This document shows, piece after piece, positions 15,440-24,348 of a stretch of DNA of 64,000 nucleotides. Source of the stretch: CBDCZY01 sp965224745 (lineage in GTDB: Bacteria; Pseudomonadota; Gammaproteobacteria; Methylococcales; Methylomonadaceae); the NCBI GenBank assembly GCA_965224745.1, contig CBDCZY010000002.1, forward strand, positions 124,001 to 188,000, in the 5' to 3' direction. Made by a program: the position numbers and the translations under genes. Positions within the stretch are counted from its first letter, which is position 1. Each line of letters starts with the position of its first letter. The notes under the pieces were generated by a model. The model searched no databases and had not been told where the DNA came from. It saw only the letters and a program-made list of their open reading frames with translations.

Positions 15440-17460
15440 GTATCCCCTATAAATTCTAGGGCAACAGACCATCCAGAAAAAACATGCCATAAAAGTAAAA
15501 AAACACTTGACAAGGTTTTGGACACAAACTGTGTTTTCAATGTTCATTTCCGCCACACCCTGTTTCGGGTTGTTTGTCCATTTGTGAAGCGACTGGAGAC
15601 CCTTTCGCAACGCTTTGCTAATTCCTTTTCGCCAATATTACCAACCCCCATTAATCGCATTGTATGGGCAAAAATCTGACCTAAAAAACCAACGATATAA
15701 TAGGCTTATACTTCATAAGACCTCTAAAGTATCGTTGAACAGAAACACTATTGAGTCGGCCATCGAAGCGTTGCAAGTAGATGTGGCCTCCATCCCTGAT
15801 CCTCAGATAAAATCCCTGGTGAATGGACTGCTTAACTTGGTAGAAACGCTTTATGGTGAAAATGAGGCGTTCAGAGAAGAAAACCAGCAGCTCAAAGATG
15901 AAATCAACCGCTTGAAAGGTGAACAGGGCAAGCCGAATATCAAGGGTAACCGTACAAAAGAATCCGCTGATCACTCGTCCGAAAAGGAACGTCAAGTGGG
16001 CGGTGACCCTGAGGCCGATGAAAAAAACAACCCTAAGAAACGTCAACGCGAGGGCAAATTGACCAAGGTGAAAATTGACCGAGAGCAGGTTTGTCCCGTC
16101 AACAAAAATGTCCTGCCAACGGATGCTCGATTTAAAGGCTATTCAGATGTCGTCATTCAGGACATCAAGATCATCACGAACAATGTCAAATATCGGCGTG
16201 AGGTGTATTACTCGCCATCACAGGGGAAGACCTTTCTGGGTCAACTTCCGGCCGATGTGGCGGGGAAAGGTGAATTTGGCGTCGGTATCCGCTCCCTGAT
16301 TCCGCTGTTAAAATCCGAATGCAATCTGTCGGAAAGCTGTATTCTGGACTTCTTTCAGAATTTTGGCATCGAAATTTCATCGGCGTATCTTTCCAATCAG
16401 TGGACAACAGGCTACGCCGATTTTCATCAGGAAAAATCTGACATTGTTGAGGCTGGGCTGGCGAGTACGACATATCAGCAGACCGATGACACCAGCGCCC
16501 GTGTCAAGGGCGAAAACCATTACACGCAAATTCTCTGTAATCCCTTTTACTCGGCCTATTTCACCACCCCGCACAAAGATCGTCTGACGGTGCTGGATGT
16601 GTTCAGGAACTTTGCGCCGCGCCAGTTTCTTTATAACACGCAGGCCATTGGCCTGCTCGAGGGCTTTCAACTGTCTAATAAAATACGCAAGGCCGTGGAT
16701 AAACGGTTGGAAAAAGGCGTCTGCTTTGACGAAAGCACTTTTGATGCTCTGCTGGATACCCTCAAGCCTGGCCCGCAACAGCGGACACGCATCAAGGAGG
16801 CCTGTGCCATCGCGGCTTACCGGGAACAGACAACGATCCCCGTGATTGAAACGCTGGTCTGCGATGATGCACCACAATTCAAGTTACTCACTCGGCATAT
16901 CGCCTTGTGCTGGATACATGATGGCAGGCATTATAAAAAGCTACGGCCGATTGTTCCGCAACACAAAATGTCACTGGATAAATTTCTGACCCAATACTGG
17001 CTTTTCTATCATCGGCTAAAGGCTTACAAACAGGCTCCGGATGACCAACAGGCCAACCTACTTTCAAAGGCGTTTGACGCGCTGTTTTCAACGCAAACGG
17101 GTTATGCACAACTGGATGAGCGCATCGCCAAAACACGGGCGAAACAGGACGCATTGCTTCGGTTGCTTGACGACCCGGAATTACCGTTGCATAACAATGC
17201 CTCCGAATTAGCTGCCCGTGTGCAAGCACGGGAAAGGGATGTCAGTTTGCATACCATGTCAGACGCGGGCACCGAGGTGAAAGACACCTTTATGACCCTT
17301 AGTCAAACCGCGAAAAAACTAGGTGTTAGAACGTACGACTATATTCGGGACAGGGTCAGTGGTGAGTTTAAATTGCCTTCTCTTGCTCAGCTGATTCGTG
17401 AAAAGAGTTCAGGTTGTGAGGCGATGATTGAGACCATGCCCTAAGATTTATAGGGGATAC
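15440..17460 (+). mobile_element. IS66-family insertion sequence (single-gene type)
   Basis: A complete 2021-bp element. The terminal inverted repeats are 15440-15462 (GTATCCCCTATAAATT...) and 17438-17460; 21 of 23 positions match. Both ends are flanked by the 8-bp duplication CAATTTGA. Only the DDE transposase gene is present, with no tnpA or tnpB, as in the ISBst12-like subgroup. Removing the element and one duplication restores a TAA stop in fliT, which shows the exact insertion point. Confidence 0.9.
15735..17444 (+). CDS. IS66-family DDE transposase
   Basis: Transposase that cuts and joins the ends of the surrounding IS. The start at TTG 15735 gives 569 residues beginning LNRNTIESAIEALQ, a usual opening for the family; the frame also stays open upstream to another TTG at 15615. 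A coiled coil (about 40-75, with ENEAFREENQQLKDEINRLK) precedes a charged linker. The catalytic core has TDDTSARVKG with the first Asp, ALCWIHDGRHYKKL, and the terminal Glu in LHNNASELAAR, the IS66 counterpart of the usual DNNxxER. No frameshift is seen. The stop lies inside the right inverted repeat. Confidence 0.92.
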   Translation: MNRNTIESAIEALQVDVASIPDPQIKSLVNGLLNLVETLYGENEAFREENQQLKDEINRLKGEQGKPNIKGNRTKESADHSSEKERQVGGDPEADEKNNPKKRQREGKLTKVKIDREQVCPVNKNVLPTDARFKGYSDVVIQDIKIITNNVKYRREVYYSPSQGKTFLGQLPADVAGKGEFGVGIRSLIPLLKSECNLSESCILDFFQNFGIEISSAYLSNQWTTGYADFHQEKSDIVEAGLASTTYQQTDDTSARVKGENHYTQILCNPFYSAYFTTPHKDRLTVLDVFRNFAPRQFLYNTQAIGLLEGFQLSNKIRKAVDKRLEKGVCFDESTFDALLDTLKPGPQQRTRIKEACAIAAYREQTTIPVIETLVCDDAPQFKLLTRHIALCWIHDGRHYKKLRPIVPQHKMSLDKFLTQYWLFYHRLKAYKQAPDDQQANLLSKAFDALFSTQTGYAQLDERIAKTRAKQDALLRLLDDPELPLHNNASELAARVQARERDVSLHTMSDAGTEVKDTFMTLSQTAKKLGVRTYDYIRDRVSGEFKLPSLAQLIREKSSGCEAMIETMP

Positions 17461-17758
17461 CAATTTGATGATACATAGACACCGCGTTTTGGGCGCGTTT
17501 CATCCCTGAAATTTGTTGTTGTATCAAACTTTGTTCTTCCACGACAACTTTTTTTATGGCGTTATCTGTTGCCAGCACCCACTGAACTTGTTCAATCTCG
17601 GCTGGAGATAAATTAGTTGGAGTGGAAAAGAATTGCTTAATCAAGCCATCCCGTTGCTGTTGAATGGCCACTAATTGATCCCATGACTTGTCCTCAGCTG
17701 CTTGACCTAATGCTTCAGTCAGAGCCACGATCGTTTCAAATTTGATAGGTTTAACCAT
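17441..17758 (-). CDS. fliT: FliT-like flagellar chaperone, C terminus altered by the IS
   Basis: A 105-residue, largely helical protein directly after fliS. This is the position of FliT, the export chaperone for the filament cap FliD, which in enterics also restrains FlhDC. Sequence support is modest (FliT proteins diverge strongly); the assignment rests mainly on gene order. The last five residues (IPYKS) and stop are encoded by the IS66 right end. The pre-insertion sequence, obtained by joining the outer flanks, would have read ...MYHQIG and then TAA. The element therefore added five residues without removing any. The protein is probably still functional. Confidence 0.7.
   Translation of the reverse strand: MVKPIKFETIVALTEALGQAAEDKSWDQLVAIQQQRDGLIKQFFSTPTNLSPAEIEQVQWVLATDNAIKKVVVEEQSLIQQQISGMKRAQNAVSMYHQIGIPYKS
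17461..17468. repeat. Target-site duplication, right copy
   Basis: CAATTTGA duplicates 15432-15439. It encodes the Gln-Ile codons near the end of fliT on the minus strand. Confidence 0.85.
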
Positions 17759-17772
17759 AGATCGTAATTTGT

Positions 17773-18165
17773 TTATCGGTAGTCAGCAGGGATCGCATCC
17801 CAACCGTCTTTGACTTCTTTCATCAAAGCAGAGACTTCGTGCAAAATAGCCATATCGTTTTTAGTGTTGGCTAAGATAAGGCGGCGATTAATATAGTCAT
17901 ATAGATCATTGAGGTTATGGGCAATATCACCACCCTTCTCGACGTCCAAGCTGCTTTTCAAACCGTTAATAATCCCAATTGCCTTACTAATATACTGGCT
18001 TTTCTGAGCCATTTCGCCCCGCTCAAGATTTCCTTTAGCATAAGCAATACGATCAATAAAACCGTCCATCAACATTTGGATAATGCGATGAGGAGATGCT
18101 TCTAATACTTCTGCGTGAAGAGTCCCTTTGCTATAAGACTCGATAGCACTGTTGATTGCAACCAT
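17773..18165 (-). CDS. fliS: FliS, flagellin export chaperone
   Basis: A 130-residue four-helix protein that holds the disordered C terminus of flagellin in the cytoplasm until export. The N-terminal pattern AINSAIESYSKGTLHAEVLEASPHRIIQMLMDGFIDRIAYAKG is characteristic, as is LYDYINRRLILAN in the third helix. It lies between fliD (28-base gap) and fliT (14-base gap) in the minus-strand filament operon. Confidence 0.95.
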   Translation of the reverse strand: MVAINSAIESYSKGTLHAEVLEASPHRIIQMLMDGFIDRIAYAKGNLERGEMAQKSQYISKAIGIINGLKSSLDVEKGGDIAHNLNDLYDYINRRLILANTKNDMAILHEVSALMKEVKDGWDAIPADYR

Positions 18166-18193
18166 ATGTTTCTCTCTAGAAATGAGTTATTAA

Positions 18194-19519
18194 TTATGCG
18201 TTTGGACTGGATAACTGCTGAGTCAAAAAAGCGCCGGTTGAATTCATTTGACTGACAAATGTATCGAGTGTACTGAATTGTTTTCGCAATCTATCTTCAA
18301 TTTTCAGCATTCTCTCTTCTAACCTGAATTTCTGATCTTCAATTTGCCGTAAACGGTCTTTAAAACCGGACTCACGATTATCTATCAGCCCATTGGTTTC
18401 AAGCAATCTATCAGCCATGGTTTGGAGACGATTGGCAAAACCTTCGCCATCCGCAGCAAATAAATTTACCACCGAGTTAAAATCAAGATTCATCTGCTCA
18501 GTTAAGCGGCCGTTTTCCAACTGCATCCGTCCTTCTTTATCGATTGAAAGACCTGCTTCAGATAGTGAACTTAGCGATGACCCAGTTATTCCCGCTCCAG
18601 AATTAAGTACCCCGAAAATTCTTGCTTCAATGCTGGATAAAACACTATCCGCTTCAAGCTCTTCATCACGCTGTAAATCAATTTCATCGCGTAAAGCATT
18701 GAAGGCATCTGCAAACAATTGAATGGACTCATTGATCGCTTCGTCATCTCGACCTATTGCTAAAACGGTATTACCGGGCTTTTTGATATCGAGCGTAACC
18801 CCACTAATTAAGTCTGATACTTTATTGGAAGAACGTGTTACGGTAAAAGTATTCTCGAAAGTCATCACAGCATCGAGATCATCCTTGTTAAAACCACCGC
18901 TTTCATCTCGATCTTGATTCAGTGTTGCCAGGGTGAGTGGATCATTGGTTACTTCAATGAAATTTTCGCTTCCTGTTTCATCGGCAGTAAGCATTAGCCG
19001 GTAACCTCCATCTTCCTTGATGATAGATGCAGTAACACTATTATTTTCGGTGCTATTGTTGATCTCATCCCTGATTCCACCTAAGGTTTTCCCGTTGACA
19101 TCAATATCAAAACTTGCCTCGCCCACCTTTATAGACATAGGACTACCAGCACTGATTGTGGTTGAATCAAAATCGGCAAAGGCGGCCGATGCCAGCTTGT
19201 GGTTTTCAGCAATACGATTAACATCGATGCTATAGCGACCTTTAGCCGCTTGACTCGACGCGGTAATGGCCAATACATCCTCATCGGTAGAAGTCGCAGC
19301 ATAAATCTTAAATTTATCCTCGCTTCCCAGGTTTTTCATGGCCGTTTGAAATTCGGCCAACTTGCTTTTTAATTGACCAAAAGCACTGACTTTGGCATCA
19401 ATCGTTGATTCTTTTTCGTCCAACAGCTCAATGGGACGCCTCTCAAGCTCCATTAATTGAGTGACAATCCCATTAATATCGAGTCCAGATCCTATACCAG
19501 GTGCTTGTAGTGATTTCAT
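18194..19519 (-). CDS. fliD: FliD, flagellar filament cap
   Basis: A 441-residue hook-associated protein 2 that forms the cap guiding flagellin polymerisation. The N-terminal domain starts APGIGSGLDINGIVTQLMELERRP, a strong FliD signature. The conserved ALNSG-like and SDLISGVTLDIKKPG segment is about residues 230-250. The helical C terminus (KDRLRQIEDQKFRLEERMLKIEDRLRKQF, then LDTFVSQMNSTGAFLTQQL) is typical of FliD coiled coils. It is complete and lies between flaG and fliS. Confidence 0.95.
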   Translation of the reverse strand: MKSLQAPGIGSGLDINGIVTQLMELERRPIELLDEKESTIDAKVSAFGQLKSKLAEFQTAMKNLGSEDKFKIYAATSTDEDVLAITASSQAAKGRYSIDVNRIAENHKLASAAFADFDSTTISAGSPMSIKVGEASFDIDVNGKTLGGIRDEINNSTENNSVTASIIKEDGGYRLMLTADETGSENFIEVTNDPLTLATLNQDRDESGGFNKDDLDAVMTFENTFTVTRSSNKVSDLISGVTLDIKKPGNTVLAIGRDDEAINESIQLFADAFNALRDEIDLQRDEELEADSVLSSIEARIFGVLNSGAGITGSSLSSLSEAGLSIDKEGRMQLENGRLTEQMNLDFNSVVNLFAADGEGFANRLQTMADRLLETNGLIDNRESGFKDRLRQIEDQKFRLEERMLKIEDRLRKQFSTLDTFVSQMNSTGAFLTQQLSSPNA

Positions 19520-19558
19520 AGTTATGCTCGCAAACTATCTCAATTTAACCGTTTCAAA

Positions 19559-20014
19559 TCAGGCTTGAGCCTGTAATAAAAAGCCTGTTACATTCTCCAG
19601 TGATTCTGAAATGGCAAGGATCTCCTCCGATGGAATTTGTCGGATCACCTTGTCAGTCTCTGCATCAACCACTTTCACAACAGTTTTTCCACTGTCCTTG
19701 TGAATACTGAATTGAAGTTCCCGATCCAGTGACTGCACAAATTGATTGAGTTCAGCCACTGCTTCCTTCACTTTATCCTCACTTTCAGCTTCAGCCTCAG
19801 TATTTTTAAGCTCCTTTTGTTCTTCTTGTTCATCCTTTTTCTGCACCATCACATCTTGTATGTTGGTAGCTTTCCCTACGATTGTCGACTCGTTTGTTGT
19901 AATCGGTATGCCCGAACCGGCTTCAGCCTGGATTCCTGCCTGTCCTTTGAGCGTATCCTGTTGAGACCTGAGAGGCAATACTGTTTTTGTCGTCAGTGAT
20001 AAATCATTCGACAT
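19559..20014 (-). CDS. flaG: FlaG-family flagellar protein
   Basis: A 151-residue protein. The FlaG domain fills the C-terminal half (NQFVQSLDRELQFSIHKDSG, then VVKVVDAETDKVIRQIPSEE). The N-terminal half is polar, with a very acidic Glu/Lys run (about 75-95), and is probably disordered. In polar flagellates FlaG influences filament length; its mechanism is not settled. It lies between flagellin and fliD, its usual place. Confidence 0.88.
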   Translation of the reverse strand: MSNDLSLTTKTVLPLRSQQDTLKGQAGIQAEAGSGIPITTNESTIVGKATNIQDVMVQKKDEQEEQKELKNTEAEAESEDKVKEAVAELNQFVQSLDRELQFSIHKDSGKTVVKVVDAETDKVIRQIPSEEILAISESLENVTGFLLQAQA

Positions 20015-20081
20015 AACACACCCTCTAACCTAGTGGACCCACCTCAGTTGTTGTTGTCTGAGGCGGTTCCTCAATAAAAAA

Positions 20082-20927
20082 TTAACCCAGCAGTGATAAC
20101 GCTGATTGTGACAGTTGGTTAGCCTGAGCCACCATCGAAACACCTGCTTGTGACATAATTTGCGACTTGGTTAATTTTGACGTTTCTTCGGCAAAATCTG
20201 CATCCAAGATACGGCTGCGTGCGGCCGATAAATTTTCAGAATAATTCTGTAAATTGGAGATCACCGCATCAAACCGGTTTTGCACCGCTCCATAAGTAGC
20301 CCGTTTCTTAGCCAAAGCTTCTATTGCATTGTCGAGGCTATTGAGCGCTGCGGAAGCGTCGCCCTGAGTACTGACTGCGATGGTACCCGTCGCAGAAAGA
20401 TCGGCATTATAGCCACCGCTAGTACCAATCTCGGTTTGCAACGCAACCGTTGAAACAGTGATCTGATTATTGGCTTTACCGTCCATACCCACTTGGAAAG
20501 TTAATGAACTGGTACCACTTAATAACGCTTGACCATTAAACTCTGAAGTCGTAATAATTCTGGAAATTTCTTGGGTTAATTGATCTACCTCTTCTTGCAG
20601 ACCGCCTCTTTCATCGGTTGTTGCGTTAGATGATTGCACCGCAATTTCACGAATCCGTTGCAGGTTGTTGGCAATTTCTGCCATCGCACCTTCAGCGGTT
20701 TGCGCTAATGAAATACCATCGTTAGCATTTCTCACAGCCTGATTCAAACCCCGGATATCAGATGTCATCAATTCACTTTGATAAAGACCTGCGGCGTCAT
20801 CCTTGGCGCTGTTGATACGTAAACCTGAAGACAGCCTTTGCATGGCAGTATTCAGATTATTTTGTGTTTTACCTAAATGTCTCTGTGAATTCAGAGATGC
20901 TATATTGGAATTGACGACTAATGGCAT
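20082..20927 (-). CDS. fliC: Flagellin (second copy)
   Basis: A 281-residue flagellin, the filament subunit. The N-terminal D0/D1 domain (about 1-140: INSAKDDAAGLYQSELM, IREIAVQSSNAT) and the C-terminal D0/D1 domain (about 195-281: LDNAIEALAKKRATYGAVQNRFD) are joined by a very short variable centre, so the filament surface is compact. It ends in QLSQSALSLLG. A good AAGGAG ribosome site precedes the ATG. It is a close paralogue of the flagellin just upstream but has a sigma-28-type promoter of its own. Confidence 0.96.
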   Translation of the reverse strand: MPLVVNSNIASLNSQRHLGKTQNNLNTAMQRLSSGLRINSAKDDAAGLYQSELMTSDIRGLNQAVRNANDGISLAQTAEGAMAEIANNLQRIREIAVQSSNATTDERGGLQEEVDQLTQEISRIITTSEFNGQALLSGTSSLTFQVGMDGKANNQITVSTVALQTEIGTSGGYNADLSATGTIAVSTQGDASAALNSLDNAIEALAKKRATYGAVQNRFDAVISNLQNYSENLSAARSRILDADFAEETSKLTKSQIMSQAGVSMVAQANQLSQSALSLLG

Positions 20928-20987
20928 TATTTTTCTCCTTACTTGTTCTTAACAATGAAATTATTGTAAAAATCTTGTTCGAACACT

Positions 20988-21014
20988 GTAACGGCCAACG
21001 CCAACTAAACTTTA
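20988..21014 (-). promoter_or_regulatory. Sigma-28 (FliA) promoter of the second flagellin
   Basis: On the minus strand TAAAGTTT (21007-21014) is a perfect FliA -35 element. It is followed after exactly 11 bases by GCCGTTAC (20988-20995), which matches 6 of 8 bases of GCCGATAA. It lies about 60 bases before the flagellin start. Confidence 0.85.
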
Positions 21015-21061
21015 TTGATCTCCTTGGTTAACTTGCAGAAGTGTGAACCACTTAATATTTA

Positions 21062-21907
21062 TTACTGAAGTAGCGATAAAGCGCCTTGAGGTATTTGATT
21101 AGCCTGAGCAAGAACTGCAGTCCCTGCTTGTTGCATTATTTGAGACTTTGTCAGAGAAGCTGTCTCTTGAGCGAAATCTGCATCCAAAATCCTGCTCCGT
21201 GCAGCCGTCAAATTTTCGGCATAAATTTGTAAGTTAGCGATAACGGCTTCAAATCGATTTTGCACTGCACCGTAAGTCGCTCTTTGTCTCGCAATTTCTT
21301 CGATGGCAGTATCTAACAAGCCCAAAGCAGCTGAAGAATCTGCTTGAGTACTCACTCCTATGGTGCCTGTTGCAGATAAATCCACGTTATAAACAGAACT
21401 GATACCGGAAGCTGAGGTTAAATTAACACCAGATACAATAACTTGATCAGTCGTTTTACCGTTGGGGCCGACTTGGAAGACCATATTACCAAAGCCGCTA
21501 AGCAAGGCTCTTCCATTAAACTCAGAGGTAGTAATGATTCTTGAAATTTCTTGCGTTAACTGATCCACTTCTTGCTGCAAACCATCTCGTTCATCGGTCG
21601 TGGCATTTGCCGACTGCACGGCAATTTCGCGAATTCGCTGTAAATTATTGGCAATTTCTGCCATAGCCCCTTCCGCAGTTTGAGCTAAGGAAATACCATC
21701 ATTGGCATTTCGAACAGCCTGGTTAAGACCACGAATATCTGCTGTCATAATTTCAGCTTGGTAAAGACCTGCTGCATCATCCTTAGCGCTATTGACACGT
21801 AATCCCGATGATAAGCGCTGCATGGCAGTGGCAAGTTTATCTTGAGTTTTTCCCATGTTCCTTTGGGTATTTAAGGAAGCAATGTTGGTATTGACAATTA
21901 ATGGCAT
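21062..21907 (-). CDS. fliC: Flagellin (first copy)
   Basis: A 281-residue flagellin, the same length as the next gene and closely similar in the N- and C-terminal polymerisation domains. It differs in the central segment (about 150-195) and ends QIPQGALSLLQ. It starts behind AAGGAGA. Its upstream region carries a sigma-54-type site instead of a FliA box. Paired flagellins under different sigma factors usually differ in timing or place in the filament. Which is the major subunit cannot be told from sequence. Confidence 0.96.
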   Translation of the reverse strand: MPLIVNTNIASLNTQRNMGKTQDKLATAMQRLSSGLRVNSAKDDAAGLYQAEIMTADIRGLNQAVRNANDGISLAQTAEGAMAEIANNLQRIREIAVQSANATTDERDGLQQEVDQLTQEISRIITTSEFNGRALLSGFGNMVFQVGPNGKTTDQVIVSGVNLTSASGISSVYNVDLSATGTIGVSTQADSSAALGLLDTAIEEIARQRATYGAVQNRFEAVIANLQIYAENLTAARSRILDADFAQETASLTKSQIMQQAGTAVLAQANQIPQGALSLLQ

Positions 21908-21941
21908 TTGTATCTCCTTAGGTTCATCTTTGCATAAAACT

Positions 21942-21959
21942 AAGCGACAATTATGCCAA
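21942..21959 (-). promoter_or_regulatory. Sigma-54 (RpoN) promoter of the first flagellin
   Basis: On the minus strand TTGGCATAATTGTCGCTT has the invariant GG and GC doublets with exactly 10 bases between them. It matches TGGCAC-N5-TTGCW with two differences. It lies about 35 bases before the start codon. Confidence 0.75.
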
Positions 21960-22262
21960 TAATTTTTTTATATTTAATAACAAATACTTATCTATGTTTA
22001 CCAAATCTTTATAGTCATTCCGGCAAGATTTGCCGTCGACACGTGCTTGTGCTTCCCAGTATCGTCGACTATTCGTCCACTCAATAACGCTCTGAACATA
22101 CTCTGGCAAGAACATTAGGAGCGAAGAGTGTTTTAGGGGTCTTTGATGGATTTTCGAGCAAGATGTTAGACAGCTAGATTATTTATCTGTCTGCTAGTCG
22201 GTAAATATAAATCCTGACAAAATTATGGATTCACAAATAGGGGTGGGAATATTGTTAGGGGA
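21960..22262. other. Gene-free stretch upstream of the flagellins
   Basis: No open frame with coding character is seen. It is likely to hold the enhancer site for a sigma-54 activator such as FleQ or FlrC, but no site can be named from sequence alone. A short inverted pair GTCGAC/CGTCGAC occurs near 22035-22070. Confidence 0.4.
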
Positions 22263-22345
22263 GAGTGCTTTGCTTATCTAAAATAAAACATGAAAACAAG
22301 GCAAAGCACTCCCAAATATACTTCACGTGGCCAAGTGAAGTATAT
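22263..22345. terminator. Two successive hairpins between flagellin and the acidic secreted protein gene
   Basis: ATATACTTCAC (22316-22326) pairs perfectly with GTGAAGTATAT (22335-22345), 18 bases after the stop of the minus-strand gene. A second pair, GAGTGCTTTGC (22263-22273) and GCAAAGCACTC (22301-22311), follows. No long T run is present. The first is the probable terminator of the secreted-protein gene. Confidence 0.5.
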
Positions 22346-22362
22346 ACAAGCAAAATTAAAGA

Positions 22363-23055
22363 TTATTCTTCTTCAACTTCATCGTAATCGGCAAGCTTCC
22401 AAAGTAATTCGCCGTCAGCATTTTGTCCAGCAAATTCCAGTTTTGCCCATAAATGAACAGCATTACCTCCGTTTGATGGGAGATATACCAACTTTGGGAT
22501 GTCAATACTTAAATCCGAAGCATGTACTTCCGGCATATTACTATCATCGACTTTATCATCGATGCACAATTGGTTATCCGTATCCTGATCATCGCTGTCA
22601 TCGTTATCAGCAGTGTCTTCATCATCCGAAGCAGTATCGGTCTCGGTAAGAGAACCGCTGACTAAAGACCCCTTATATGCGCGCTTATTCGGATTCATGC
22701 CAGCGATATTCTCATCACAATAACCCCAGTCGCCATACACGATATCGCTGGTATTCAGAAAAAGAAGAACAACCGGACCGGAAAACGCACTACCCTCACC
22801 GCAGCTTGTTGAAGTACCCGATGCAGTCCACCAGCCTTCAAATCGCAAACCTTCAGCAGTTTCTGAAACGGTGCCAGTCATAGTTTTACCATCTAAACCA
22901 TTGGTACCCTCAGCGTTGCTACCATTACGAATAAACGTAAGATCGGTATTGCCAGCGCCATCTGAAGAATTCATATCCCAATGACTTGTTGACGCAGCAA
23001 AAGCGGAACTACTCGCTATAAAAAAAATCGTTATTAACAGTTGCTTTAATTTCAT
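22363..23055 (-). CDS. Secreted hypothetical protein with an acidic linker
   Basis: A 230-residue protein with a clear Sec signal peptide (MKLKQLLITIFFIASSSAFA, cleavage after AFA at about 20). The mature N-terminal part is rich in Gly, Ser and Thr with a Cys pair. Residues about 140-165 form an Asp-rich run (TASDDEDTADNDDSDDQDTDN) that could bind calcium or act as a linker. A C-terminal domain follows (SDLSIDIPKLVYLPSNGGNAVHLWAKLEF) and the protein ends EVEEE. No family is recognised. It probably works in the periplasm or outside the cell. Confidence 0.7.
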   Translation of the reverse strand: MKLKQLLITIFFIASSSAFAASTSHWDMNSSDGAGNTDLTFIRNGSNAEGTNGLDGKTMTGTVSETAEGLRFEGWWTASGTSTSCGEGSAFSGPVVLLFLNTSDIVYGDWGYCDENIAGMNPNKRAYKGSLVSGSLTETDTASDDEDTADNDDSDDQDTDNQLCIDDKVDDSNMPEVHASDLSIDIPKLVYLPSNGGNAVHLWAKLEFAGQNADGELLWKLADYDEVEEE

Positions 23056-23216
23056 GTTTTAACCTGCCTTAATCGAGAAAAAATATTCCTTCACGATTAA
23101 CTGTAGTCAAAAAGAAATTATTTGCTTTTTTTCCTTCTGGAAATTGACACAGGCACTCAAAATAAGAGCTGTCACAGGCTTTACCTTTGCGAAGCAATTT
23201 ATATCAACAATTTCTC

Positions 23217-24035
23217 TCATGCATTCTTTAACGCCCATGCCAAATCCATAGCCTGGCGATTTTCCTTAACATCGTGCACTCTAAACAGCTGGACACCCGC
23301 CAATACACCTAATGCTGTGGTTACAGCTGTTGCAGTGACTAATTGTTGAGGATCTGATACTTCACAGACTGACCCCATGAACCTTTTTCGACTCGTGCCG
23401 AGTAAGACAGGGAAACCCATTGTGACCAATTGATCCAGGTTGGCGATCAACTGCAGGTTATCTTGCTTTCTTTTACCGAACCCAATGCCCGGGTCAAGTA
23501 TAATCTGAGCTTGCTCAATACCGGCAATTTCTGCCAGCTTAATCCGTTCCATAAAGAAATGACGAACTTCATTGATAACATCATCATAACAAGGGTTTAC
23601 CTGCATTGATTTTGGTGTTCCTTGCATGTGCATGAGTACATAGGGCACCCGACTCGTTGCGACCAATGAAAACATTTTGCTGTCTTGTCTGCCTGCCGAA
23701 ATATCGTTGATAATGGACGCTCCCTCTTCGAGCGCAGCCTCAGCCACTGAAGACAAACAGGTGTCAATACTAATTTGAATAGTTGCAGGCAATGCTTGAC
23801 TGAGTAACTTTATAATAGGCTTGGTACGTTTAATCTGTTCAGCAGCCGGTACTGGGTCAGAACCAGGACGCGTCGATTCACCACCCACGTCAATAATATC
23901 AGCCCCTTCCTCGACCATTGTCATAGCTTGCGCTACCGCGTTATCGATTTGCGTATAGATTCCTCCATCGGAAAAACTATCTGGGGTTAAGTTTAAAATA
24001 CCCATAATGAGGGGTTTCTTTTTGATAGGCAACAT
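23217..24035 (-). CDS. folP: Dihydropteroate synthase
   Basis: Joins p-aminobenzoate to hydroxymethyldihydropterin diphosphate in folate synthesis. Both DHPS signatures are present: GILNLTPDSFSDGG near the N terminus and the pterin-binding blocks VGGESTRPGS and INDISAG. DPGIGFGKRKQDN and the end segment FRVHDVKENRQAMDLAWA complete the TIM barrel. The start at ATG 24035 is preferred because GGAG lies 9 bases before it, which gives 272 residues; an ATG at 24053 is also in frame. Elsewhere folP often follows ftsH, but here it stands alone. Confidence 0.95.
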   Translation of the reverse strand: MLPIKKKPLIMGILNLTPDSFSDGGIYTQIDNAVAQAMTMVEEGADIIDVGGESTRPGSDPVPAAEQIKRTKPIIKLLSQALPATIQISIDTCLSSVAEAALEEGASIINDISAGRQDSKMFSLVATSRVPYVLMHMQGTPKSMQVNPCYDDVINEVRHFFMERIKLAEIAGIEQAQIILDPGIGFGKRKQDNLQLIANLDQLVTMGFPVLLGTSRKRFMGSVCEVSDPQQLVTATAVTTALGVLAGVQLFRVHDVKENRQAMDLAWALKNA

Positions 24036-24113
24036 AATCATCAACTCCCGCATATTAATTTACCACCAGAAAATCAGTGGTTTGTTGAGATCCGCCCTCA
24101 AAGAGCTTTAATT

Positions 24114-24329
24114 ATGGCCAAACCGCCCGTCAATATAATCTTACTGGCGCATGACGAGCATCATTTTGATCTCATTGACGGATATAGTCACTTACCAGAT
24201 GTTATCCAGCCCGATGGAAGAGATAAAATACCCTCTTGCCTTAAAGTGTACACACTAAAAATTCCTCTGTACCTTCGAACTATGGTTCTTGAACTTCTTC
24301 CTTTCAAAGAAAGGCTTCCCAAAACATGA
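24114..24329 (+). CDS. Doubtful small hypothetical protein
   Basis: A 71-residue frame beginning MAKPPVNIILLAHDEHHFDLIDG. No family, signal peptide or membrane segment is seen, and the ribosome site (GAG far upstream) is weak. The one supporting point is a plus-strand terminator-like hairpin 20 bases after its stop. It may be a gene fragment. Confidence 0.3.
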   Translation: MAKPPVNIILLAHDEHHFDLIDGYSHLPDVIQPDGRDKIPSCLKVYTLKIPLYLRTMVLELLPFKERLPKT

Positions 24330-24348
24330 ACACTACTGTTCAAATAAA

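Noticed and set aside
20040..20072. CCTCAG/CTGAGG hairpin between flagellin and flaG as a terminator
   Set aside because: A 6-bp stem with no T run; evidence too weak to call.
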